Shown here: piece after piece, positions 1 to 5,473 of the stretch
Numbering within the stretch: the first letter of the stretch is position 1
How the letters are laid out: each line of letters opens with the position of its first letter
Position numbers and translations under genes: made by a program
From: an uncultured Selenomonadaceae bacterium
GTDB lineage: Bacteria > Bacillota > Negativicutes > Selenomonadales > Selenomonadaceae
Direction of reading: 5' to 3'
NCBI GenBank assembly: GCA_905233965.1
Contig: CAJOFG010000087.1
Location: 1-5,473, forward strand
Length of the DNA stretch: 5,473 bases
The notes under the pieces: model-generated
Databases searched by the model: none
What the model was told of the DNA's origin: nothing
Seen by the model: the letters and a program-made list of their open reading frames with translations, nothing else

Positions 1-1053
1 GCGCCGGTCGCCGGAAGGAACGCCCATAACCGCGCCGGTGCCGTACTCGAAAACGACGTAGTTTGTAATCCAAATTTGCGCCTTGCGTCCGTTGAAAGGA
101 TTGACGCAGTAAAAGCCGGTGAAAATGCCTTCCTTTTCGGATTCGGAAGAAGTTCTTTCAATGTCGGACTGATTTTTAACTTTGTCGCAGAATTTTTTCA
201 ACTCGTCGGCTTTCGGACTGTTCGCAATAATTTTTTCGACAAGTTTATGTTCGGGTGCGAGGGCAAGGAAAGTTATTCCGAAAGAAGTATCCGGGCGCGT
301 GGTGTAGACGGAAATTTTTTCGTCAAGCTCCGGCACGTCCAAAGTGAGTTCCAAACCTTCACTGCGACCGATCCAATTTTCCTGCATGATTTTTACGCGC
401 TCCGGCCAGCCTTTCAATTTATCGAGGTCTTTTAAAAGTTCGTCGGCGTAGTCGGTAATTTTGAAAAACCATTGCGACAAATTTTTTTTGTGGACTTCGG
501 AATCGCAACGCCAACATTTTCCGTCGATAACCTGTTCGTTTGCCAGAACCGTGCCGCATTCGTCGCACCAGTTGACGGACGCTTCTTTTTTGTAAGCGAG
601 CCCGCGTTTGTAAAAAAGTTCAAACAGCCACTGAGTCCAACGATAATAATCTTTCCGGCAAGTTTCGACTTCGCGGTTCCAATCGTAAGCCAAGCCCATG
701 GTTTTTTGTTGCGCTATCATGTTTTTGATATTCGCGAAAGTCCAATCGCCGGGCTTTACTCCGTGCGCTATCGCCGCATTTTCCGCCGGCATTCCGAACG
801 CGTCGAACCCCATCGGATGGAGGACGTTAAATCCCGCCATTGAACGGTACCGGGCAACAACGTCGCCTATCGAATAATTTCTGACGTGTCCCATATGCAA
901 ATTTCCGGACGGGTAAGGAAACATTTCCAGCGCGTAATATTTCGGGCGGCTCTCGTCAATTTCGGTGTGATGCAATTCGTATTCGGAAGAATGTTCCTCC
1001 CAAATTTTTTGCCACTTTCCCTCAATTTCTTGGGGATTGTATTTTTCCTTCAA
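1..1053 (-). CDS. leuS: Leucyl-tRNA synthetase, N-terminal part (runs off the window)
   Basis: Class I synthetase that attaches leucine to tRNA-Leu in the cytoplasm and edits mischarged tRNA. My translation gives 351 uninterrupted codons, so roughly the last 55-60% of a usual 800-870-residue enzyme, including KMSKS, lies outside. Visible in order: the catalytic-fold entry [12 protein letters not shown], whose HMGH (residues 53-56) is the HIGH signature; [14 protein letters not shown] (79-92); a zinc ribbon with Cys163, Cys166, Cys180 and Cys183; and the CP1 editing domain with the threonine-rich TTRPDT (251-256) and GTGAVMGVP (338-346). The start is TTG at 1053, chosen because it sits 8 nt after a strong AGGAGG and begins the typical family N-terminus ([12 protein letters not shown]); no ATG is available there. 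Only 13 nt separate it from iorB, suggesting translational coupling. The segment after VP reads SGD, where AHD or GHD is common. Identity is certain from motifs. Confidence 0.97.
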   Translation of the reverse strand, partial: MKEKYNPQEIEGKWQKIWEEHSSEYELHHTEIDESRPKYYALEMFPYPSGNLHMGHVRNYSIGDVVARYRSMAGFNVLHPMGFDAFGMPAENAAIAHGVKPGDWTFANIKNMIAQQKTMGLAYDWNREVETCRKDYYRWTQWLFELFYKRGLAYKKEASVNWCDECGTVLANEQVIDGKCWRCDSEVHKKNLSQWFFKITDYADELLKDLDKLKGWPERVKIMQENWIGRSEGLELTLDVPELDEKISVYTTRPDTSFGITFLALAPEHKLVEKIIANSPKADELKKFCDKVKNQSDIERTSSESEKEGIFTGFYCVNPFNGRKAQIWITNYVVFEYGTGAVMGVPSGDRR

Positions 1054-1060
1054 AAAAAAT

Positions 1061-1068
1061 TCCTCCTT
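1061..1068 (-). promoter_or_regulatory. leuS ribosome binding site overlapping the iorB stop
   Basis: The minus strand reads TAAGGAGGA. The iorB stop TAA (1069-1067) shares two A residues with the Shine-Dalgarno AAGGAGGA. Eight nucleotides separate AGGAGG from the TTG start at 1053. This fixes the unusual start codon and implies that ribosomes ending iorB are placed to start leuS. Confidence 0.9.
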
Positions 1069-1648
1069 ACTCTGCGCCGGCATTTTTTCCGAGTTCAAAC
1101 GCTTTTTGATTCAGCTCCAAAAATTTCGGCGGCACATTTTTTTTGAGTGCGTCCTGCCAAACTTCTTCCTTTATGTCGAAGTAGTGAGAAAGTCTGCCCA
1201 GCAAAACGATATTCACCGCTTTCGGCGAACCGGCTTTTCGCGCAAGTTCCAAACAGTCCGGCGCGTCGATTTTGAAACCCTTCGCCCGGATTTTTTCGAC
1301 GAGATTTTCCGGATATTTCGCCGCGCCCGTGATAACCGGCATCGGGTCGATTTGTTGAGTGTTCGATACAATTTGTCCGTCCGGTTTCAAATATTCGAGC
1401 CACCTTGCCGTTTCCAAAATTTCAAACGACACGAGAAAATCCGCTTCGCCCTTATCGACGATCGGGGAATAAACTTTGTCGCCGTATTTGACGTAGGTTA
1501 TGACACTTCCTCCGCGCTGACTCATTCCGTGTACTTCCGAAACTTTCACGTCGTAACCTTCGCTGAGAAAAATATGTCCCAAAATTTTACTCGCCAACAA
1601 TGAACCTTGTCCGCCCACTCCGACGATAATAATATTTTTTGTTTCCAA
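1067..1648 (-). CDS. iorB: Indolepyruvate:ferredoxin oxidoreductase, beta subunit
   Basis: Small subunit (193 residues, normal for the family) of the cytoplasmic enzyme that converts indolepyruvate and other aryl-pyruvates plus CoA to aryl-acetyl-CoA and CO2, reducing ferredoxin. It belongs to the gamma-type domain family of pyruvate:ferredoxin oxidoreductases. The N-terminus carries the glycine-rich GVGGQG (10-15) after a beta strand of isoleucines, followed by the family hallmark [13 protein letters not shown] (37-49) and a conserved NIVLLG segment (146-151). The start is TTG at 1648: no Met occurs before residue 42, and an AAGGAG lies 9 nt upstream. The partner iorA ends 90 nt upstream; the spacer holds AT-rich sequence and this ribosome binding site, with no terminator or good promoter that I can see. 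leuS follows after 13 nt. A generic 2-oxoacid oxidoreductase gamma subunit is the alternative name, but the adjoining iorA settles it. Confidence 0.95.
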   Translation of the reverse strand: METKNIIIVGVGGQGSLLASKILGHIFLSEGYDVKVSEVHGMSQRGGSVITYVKYGDKVYSPIVDKGEADFLVSFEILETARWLEYLKPDGQIVSNTQQIDPMPVITGAAKYPENLVEKIRAKGFKIDAPDCLELARKAGSPKAVNIVLLGRLSHYFDIKEEVWQDALKKNVPPKFLELNQKAFELGKNAGAE

Positions 1649-1657
1649 AAATTACCG

Positions 1658-1663
1658 CTCCTT
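1658..1663 (-). promoter_or_regulatory. iorB ribosome binding site deciding a TTG start
   Basis: The minus strand reads AAGGAG, then nine nucleotides, then TTG at 1648-1646. No ATG or GTG in frame lies nearby, so this site supports TTG as the initiation codon of iorB. Confidence 0.8.
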
Positions 1664-1732
1664 TTTTTACGAAAAATTTAAAACGCGGGAATCAAATTCG
1701 ATTTTATTTTTCCTCAAACGCGACAACAGGGT

Positions 1733-1747
1733 CAAGCGTCACGCTTG
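1733..1747 (-). repeat. Perfect 6-bp inverted repeat over the iorA stop codon
   Basis: The minus strand reads CAAGCG TGA CGCTTG, so the stop codon forms the three-base loop of a perfect 6-bp stem. No T-run follows (the next bases are ACCCTGTTG), so it is not an intrinsic terminator. It might protect the mRNA 3' side of iorA or slow ribosome release, or it may be chance. Confidence 0.45.
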
Positions 1748-3481
1748 CTCCCCGCCGGTCGAAACAAAAGCTTTTTTCGGGCAAAGCTGACTGCAAACTT
1801 CACAGCCGACGCATTGAGTGGAATCGACACGCGCTTTTTTCCCGTCCATAGAAATTGCCGGGCAACCGATTTTCATACAGGATTTGCAACCGATACATTT
1901 TTCCGTGTCAACTTTGAGCGGCGGTTTGTGCTTGACGTGTTTCAGCAGAGCGCAGGGACGACGAGAAATTATAACGGAGGGTTCCGGCGCGGAAAGTTCT
2001 TCCTTAATCGCCGCGTCGCACTCTTTCAAGTTGTACGGGTCAACCGTGCGGACGCGGTTAATGCCCATTGCTTTGCAAAGTGCCTCCAAATTTATTTTCC
2101 CGGCCGGGTCGCCCTTGATGTTGTATCCGGTCGTCGGATTTTGCTGATGTCCGGTCATTCCGGTTATCGAGTTGTCCAAAATTATCACGGTCGAATTTGA
2201 TTGATTGTAAGCGACGTTTGCAAGTCCCGTCATTCCGGAATGCATGAAAGTCGAGTCGCCGATAACCGCGACGGTTTTCCCTTCACTCTCCGCGCCGAGC
2301 ATTTTGTTAAATCCGTGCGTCGCTCCTATTGACGCGCCCATGCACAAAGTCATTTCAATCGTACTCAACGGAGGAACCGCGCCCAAAGTGTAACAGCCGA
2401 TGTCGCCGAGAACGATGCATTTATTTTTTTTGAGCGAGTAAAAAAGTCCGCGATGAGGACAGCCGGCACACATGACCGGAGGACGCGCCGGAATTTCATC
2501 TTCAAGCGAAATGCCGGAGGGAACAGGTTTGCCGAACGCCTTCGCGATTAAGTTTTGGGAAAATTCGTCGATAACCGGCAAAATATTTTTTCCTTCAACC
2601 GCAATTCCCAAAGATTTTACATAACTTTCGATAACGTCGTCCAACTCTTCGACGACGTAAAGTTTTTTAACCTTCGCGGCAAAATTTTTAATCATCTGCT
2701 CCGGCAACGGGTAAGTCATTCCGAGTTTGAGAACGCTTGCCGAATCGCCGAAAACTTCTTTGACGTACTGACAGCAGGTTGACGCGGTGATAATTCCGAT
2801 TTCGTCCGTCGTAAATTCGATTTTGTTTATCGGCGTTTCTTCGGAATATTTTTTCAGATTCTTCGTGCGTTCTTCGACGACCGGGTGACGTTTCTTTGCG
2901 TTGCCCGGCATCATGACGTACTTGGCAATATTTTTTTCGTAGTCCTTTTTATGTTCGGTTCTCTCCCCGGTTTCAACGACGGATTGAGAATGAGCGACGC
3001 GGGTACACATTTTGATAATAACCGGCGTATCGAATTGCTCCGAAATTTCGTAAGCAAGTTTTGCAAATTCGTAAGCCTCCGCGCTGTCGGAAGGTTCAAG
3101 CATGGGAACTTTTGCGGCGCGTGCGTAATACCGACTGTCCTGTTCGTTTTGCGAAGAGTGCATACCGGCATCGTCGGCAACAACGACGACAAGTCCGGCA
3201 TTTACTCCGGTATATGACATGGTGAACAGCGGATCTGCGGCGACGTTTAAACCGACGTGTTTTTGTCCGCAAAAAGCCCGACGACCGGCAAGCGACGCAC
3301 CGAAAGCGGATTCCATTGCAACTTTTTCGTTCGGTGCCCATTCGCAATAAATTTCGTCGTACTTGACAATCTCTTCCGTAATTTCTGTTGAAGGCGTGCC
3401 GGGATAACTCGAAACGAAACAAACGCCCGCCTCGTACAATCCGCGTGCAAGTGCCTTATTACCCAACATCAATTCTTTCAT
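1739..3481 (-). CDS. iorA: Indolepyruvate:ferredoxin oxidoreductase, alpha subunit
   Basis: Large catalytic subunit (580 residues, usual length) of the thiamine-diphosphate enzyme that oxidatively decarboxylates aryl-pyruvates from Trp, Phe or Tyr to aryl-acetyl-CoA, passing electrons to ferredoxin; it can also run in reverse to salvage aryl acids. The pyrimidine-binding domain comes first, with SYPGTPSTEI (25-34), NEKVAMESAFGASLAG (51-66, Glu52), KHVGLNVAADPL (74-85) and GMHSSQNEQDSRYYAR (106-121). A hinge CAGCPHR (338-344) leads to the TPP domain, with GDIGCYTLG (359-367) and the cofactor motif GDS (408-410) to Asn437. The C-terminus is a two-cluster ferredoxin domain: Cys529, 532, 535, 540 (spacing x2, x2, x4) and Cys557, 560, 563, 567 (x2, x2, x3, then Pro). 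The start is ATG with AAGGGAG (3490-3496) 8 nt upstream. It lies 26 nt after aspS and is co-oriented with iorB. No defects are seen. Confidence 0.97.
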   Translation of the reverse strand: MKELMLGNKALARGLYEAGVCFVSSYPGTPSTEITEEIVKYDEIYCEWAPNEKVAMESAFGASLAGRRAFCGQKHVGLNVAADPLFTMSYTGVNAGLVVVVADDAGMHSSQNEQDSRYYARAAKVPMLEPSDSAEAYEFAKLAYEISEQFDTPVIIKMCTRVAHSQSVVETGERTEHKKDYEKNIAKYVMMPGNAKKRHPVVEERTKNLKKYSEETPINKIEFTTDEIGIITASTCCQYVKEVFGDSASVLKLGMTYPLPEQMIKNFAAKVKKLYVVEELDDVIESYVKSLGIAVEGKNILPVIDEFSQNLIAKAFGKPVPSGISLEDEIPARPPVMCAGCPHRGLFYSLKKNKCIVLGDIGCYTLGAVPPLSTIEMTLCMGASIGATHGFNKMLGAESEGKTVAVIGDSTFMHSGMTGLANVAYNQSNSTVIILDNSITGMTGHQQNPTTGYNIKGDPAGKINLEALCKAMGINRVRTVDPYNLKECDAAIKEELSAPEPSVIISRRPCALLKHVKHKPPLKVDTEKCIGCKSCMKIGCPAISMDGKKARVDSTQCVGCEVCSQLCPKKAFVSTGGEQA

Positions 3482-3507
3482 TTAAAACTCTCCCTTGAAA
3501 AAATTTA

Positions 3508-5304
3508 TCACTGCTGAGCGGATTTTTTCACCGTCGTCCGGATTGAAAGTTCGCGGAGTTGTTTCTCGTCAACTTCGCCGGGCGCGTGACTCATCGGGTC
3601 GGTTGCGCTCTGAGTTTTCGGGAAAGGAATAACGTCGCGAATTGATTTTCTCTTCGCCATGAGCATTACCAATCTGTCAAGACCGAAAGCAATTCCGCCG
3701 TGAGGAGGTGTGCCGTACTCGAACGCGTCCATGAGGAACCCGAATTTTTCCCGCGCTTCTTCATGCGTCAATCCGATCGCTTCAAAAACTTTTTCCTGCA
3801 AATCACTGCGGTAAATTCTCAAACTGCCGCCGCCGATTTCTACTCCGTTCAGAACCATGTCGTAAGCTTTCGCCTTAACTTTTTCCGGAGCCGTCAACAA
3901 AAATTCTTCGTCCTCGTCACGCGGCGAAGTGAACGGGTGATGCATTGCTTTATAACGCTTTTCCTCTTCGACGTACTCGAACATCGGGAAATCGACAATC
4001 CAGAGGAATTTGAAAATATTTTCGTCAATCAAATTTCTGCGACGCGCCATTTCCAAACGGAGTTCGCCGAGAGCCTGAGCCACGACGGACGCTTTGTCGC
4101 CGACAACCAAAAGCAAATCGCCGGTCTTTGCGCCGGTTGCATTTTTAATTTGCTCGAAAGTTTCATCGCTGTAGAATTTTTTGAACGGAGATTTAATTCC
4201 TTCCTCCGTGTACTGAATCCAGGCAAGACCCTTCGCCCCGTAAATTTTGACGTACTCAACCAAGCCGTCAAGTTCGCGGCGCGGAATGTTTGCGTAATCG
4301 TCAACCTTGATGACTTTAATTTGTCCGCCGCTCTCCAAAACGCTCGTGAAAACTTTGAAGTCGGAGCCTTTGACAAATTCCGAAATGTCCTGCAACTCCA
4401 TGCCGAAACGCAAATCCGGTTTGTCCGTGCCGAATCTGTCCATAGCCTCGTCCCAACTCATGCGGAGGAAAGGCGTTTCGACTTTAACGTCGAGCGCGGT
4501 TTCAAAAATTTTTTTGATAAGTCCTTCCGTCAATTCCAAAATTTCGTCCTGACTCAAGAAAGAAGTTTCCATGTCAAGCTGAGTAAATTCAGGCTGACGG
4601 TCGGCGCGCAGATCTTCATCCCGGAAACATCGGGCAATTTGAAAATATTTTTCAAAACCGGAAACCATGAGAAGTTGTTTAAAAATTTGCGGCGACTGCG
4701 GGAGCGCGTAAAATTGTCCGGGATTTAATCTGCTGGGGACGAGAAAATCTCTCGCGCCCTCCGGAGTACTGCGGCAGAGCATCGGCGTTTCAATTTCCAA
4801 AAATCCGTTCTCGTCCAAATAGTCGCGCATAATTTTTGCGACGCGGTGACGGAGCATAATATTTTTTTGCATTTCCGAACGGCGCAAATCCAAATAACGA
4901 TAACGCAGACGAACATTTTCATCAACGTCGATGCCGTCTTGAATGTAGAACGGAGGAGTTTTTGCCTTGTTCAAAATCCGGAGTTCGGCAACGAGAATTT
5001 CAATTTCGCCGGTTTCCATTTTCGGATTCACGGTGTCTTCACTTCTTGCGCGAACTTTTCCGCGAACAAAAATTACAAATTCATTCCGGAGAGTTTCCGC
5101 CGCGTCGAAAGCGTCCGCCCCCATTTCCGCTTCATCGAAAACGATTTGCACAATTCCGCTGCGATCGCGCATATCGACAAAAATCAAACCGCCGTGATCT
5201 CTTCTGCGCGAGACCCAGCCGGCAAGTCGAACTTCCTTACCTTCATCGCTCTTGCGAATTTCTCCGCAACCGTTCGTGCGGTTAATGTCTTTAACTTTTT
5301 CCAA
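3508..5304 (-). CDS. aspS: Aspartyl-tRNA synthetase, bacterial type, probably non-discriminating
   Basis: Class IIb synthetase that charges tRNA with aspartate in the cytoplasm; 598 residues, full length. An N-terminal OB-fold anticodon domain (about 1-110) contains GWVSRRRDHGG (29-39). Motif 1 covers about 154-175 and ends in ETPML; the flipping-loop segment TPEGARDFLVPSR is 180-192; QSPQIFK (203-209) gives Ser204, Gln206 and Lys209 of the aspartate site; motif 2 has FRDE (227-230) and QPEFTQLD (237-244). A GAD insertion follows (about 290-420), typical of bacterial rather than archaeal enzymes, then GGGSLRI with Arg496 and motif 3 GIAFGLDR (537-544, Arg544). All expected catalytic residues are present. 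His37 sits where non-discriminating AspRSs have His and E. coli AspRS has Leu30. The start is TTG at 5304, preceded by AAGGAGGT with 7-nt spacing; the first internal Met is residue 45, inside the domain. First gene of the block, with a promoter about 30-57 nt upstream. Confidence 0.97.
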   Translation of the reverse strand: MEKVKDINRTNGCGEIRKSDEGKEVRLAGWVSRRRDHGGLIFVDMRDRSGIVQIVFDEAEMGADAFDAAETLRNEFVIFVRGKVRARSEDTVNPKMETGEIEILVAELRILNKAKTPPFYIQDGIDVDENVRLRYRYLDLRRSEMQKNIMLRHRVAKIMRDYLDENGFLEIETPMLCRSTPEGARDFLVPSRLNPGQFYALPQSPQIFKQLLMVSGFEKYFQIARCFRDEDLRADRQPEFTQLDMETSFLSQDEILELTEGLIKKIFETALDVKVETPFLRMSWDEAMDRFGTDKPDLRFGMELQDISEFVKGSDFKVFTSVLESGGQIKVIKVDDYANIPRRELDGLVEYVKIYGAKGLAWIQYTEEGIKSPFKKFYSDETFEQIKNATGAKTGDLLLVVGDKASVVAQALGELRLEMARRRNLIDENIFKFLWIVDFPMFEYVEEEKRYKAMHHPFTSPRDEDEEFLLTAPEKVKAKAYDMVLNGVEIGGGSLRIYRSDLQEKVFEAIGLTHEEAREKFGFLMDAFEYGTPPHGGIAFGLDRLVMLMAKRKSIRDVIPFPKTQSATDPMSHAPGEVDEKQLRELSIRTTVKKSAQQ

Positions 5305-5311
5305 AATGATT

Positions 5312-5319
5312 ACCTCCTT
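5312..5319 (-). promoter_or_regulatory. aspS ribosome binding site deciding a TTG start
   Basis: The minus strand reads AAGGAGGT, a near-perfect anti-16S match, seven nucleotides before TTG at 5304-5302. No ATG or GTG lies in frame in the right window, so TTG is the start. The site sits within about 15 nt of the predicted transcript start, leaving a very short leader. Confidence 0.88.
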
Positions 5320-5331
5320 GATTCATTCGGT

Positions 5332-5337
5332 TATAAT
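5332..5337 (+). promoter_or_regulatory. Possible divergent -10 element (TATAAT) overlapping the aspS -10
   Basis: The plus strand has an exact TATAAT, one base out of register with the minus-strand TATTAT, because the site TTATAATAA is nearly symmetric. The best plus-strand -35 candidates 16-17 bp upstream (ATTACC or TTACCT) match only three of six, and there is no TGn extension. Symmetric -10 elements are known to give divergent transcripts in bacteria, so weak rightward initiation near 5344 is possible. Confidence 0.3.
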
Positions 5338-5361
5338 AAACAAAACAAAGTTGAACGTCAA
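5333..5361 (-). promoter_or_regulatory. Sigma-70/sigma-A-type promoter for the aspS-iorAB-leuS block
   Basis: On the minus strand a -35 TTGACG (5361-5356, five of six consensus) and a -10 TATTAT (5338-5333, five of six) are separated by exactly 17 bp of T-rich sequence. Transcription should begin near 5326, giving a leader of only about 22 nt that contains the ribosome binding site and little else. I found no comparable promoter inside the block. Confidence 0.75.
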
Positions 5362-5473
5362 CCGCGCCGGCACAAAAATATTTCCGGGAGCTTTGTTCCG
5401 GCAGTTATCGGGATTTTTTTGTTGCCGTCGAAAAAAAAATCAAAAAATTTTGTCATAATTTTGTAACTCGTGC
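5362..5473. other. Intergenic region upstream of the aspS promoter
   Basis: No credible gene is visible. The region has three CCGG tetramers (5367-5370, 5384-5387, 5398-5401) close to the -35 and then a strongly AT-rich stretch with an A9 tract (5431-5439) and an A6T4 tract (5442-5451), which should bend DNA. I cannot see a T-box, a tRNA or the end of an upstream gene. Which gene lies to the right is unknown. Confidence 0.6.
5384..5420 (+). terminator. Weak rightward hairpins with T7 run, attenuator-like layout
   Basis: On the plus strand TTCCG (5396-5400) can pair with CGGGA (5409-5413), including one G-U pair, over an 8-nt loop, directly followed by seven T (5414-5420): a short intrinsic-terminator shape. 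The same TTCCGG can instead pair with CCGGGA at 5384-5389 over loop GCTTTG, so the two stems exclude each other. On the minus strand both stems gain A-C mismatches, so only a rightward RNA would fold this way. Stems of 5-6 bp are marginal and chance is a serious alternative. Confidence 0.25.

Noticed and set aside
76..843. Two plus-strand open frames (76-435 and 472-843) and a minus-strand one in another frame (432-623) within leuS
   Set aside because: All overlap the unbroken leuS reading frame, which carries the HIGH, zinc-ribbon and editing motifs. These are shadows.
1037..1603. 188-codon open frame on the plus strand
   Set aside because: It is antisense to iorB and the leuS start. The real genes on the other strand have full family motifs; this one has none.
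1649..1738. Possible internal promoter or terminator between iorA and iorB
   Set aside because: TTGACC and TAAAAT are 23 bp apart on the minus strand, too far for a sigma-70 promoter; other pairings match poorly. No GC-rich stem followed by a T-run is present.
3700..4728. 342-codon open frame on the plus strand
   Set aside because: It lies wholly antisense to the certain aspS gene. The translation shows no domain, is rich in Phe and Arg as expected for the complement of this codon use, and has no supported ribosome binding site.
5399..5427. CGGCA/TGCCG inverted repeat as a leftward terminator of an upstream gene
   Set aside because: It is a 5-bp stem with a 19-nt loop and no T-run on the leftward 3' side, so it does not look like an intrinsic terminator.
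5358..5456. 32-codon ATG-initiated frame on the minus strand upstream of aspS
   Set aside because: It has no Shine-Dalgarno, is built largely from poly-T codons, and ends inside the -35 of the aspS promoter. A leader peptide would need to lie after the transcript start.
4846..5466. 206-codon open frame on the plus strand
   Set aside because: It is antisense to the 5' part of aspS and runs through the promoter region. There is no recognisable protein family and the composition is shadow-like.

Overview
All recognisable genes lie on the minus strand and form one tight block, read right to left: aspS (aspartyl-tRNA synthetase, complete) -> iorA -> iorB (the two subunits of indolepyruvate:ferredoxin oxidoreductase, both complete) -> leuS (leucyl-tRNA synthetase, N-terminal 351 codons; the rest lies beyond base 1). 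Gaps are 26, 90 and 13 nt, and I see no convincing terminator between genes, so one operon is likely.

The oxygen-sensitive, ferredoxin-linked IorAB points to an anaerobic bacterium. Strong AAGGAGG-type Shine-Dalgarno sequences, a bacterial-type AspRS with a GAD insertion, a zinc-ribbon LeuRS and a GC content in the mid-40s by eye fit a Firmicutes-like organism, perhaps Negativicutes. That placement is an inference from general protein feel, not from a search.

Region by region: 1-1053 holds partial leuS, whose ribosome binding site overlaps the iorB stop. 1067-1648 is iorB. 1649-1738 is a 90-nt spacer with the iorB ribosome binding site. 1739-3481 is iorA, with a small perfect hairpin over its stop codon. 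3508-5304 is aspS. 5305-5473 is intergenic and carries a good sigma-70-type promoter for the block, a near-symmetric -10 that could also fire rightward, and a weak rightward hairpin plus T-run.

The two synthetases charge tRNA with Asp and Leu. IorAB interconverts aryl-pyruvates and aryl-acetyl-CoA using ferredoxin, either degrading aromatic amino acids or salvaging aryl acids. The link between these jobs is amino-acid supply and use, but no direct mechanistic link is visible. Points worth a second look are TTG starts in three of four genes, a histidine in AspRS that suggests a non-discriminating enzyme, the unusual synthetase/oxidoreductase gene order, and the divergent promoter region. I find no mobile element, CRISPR array, RNA gene or clearly novel system.
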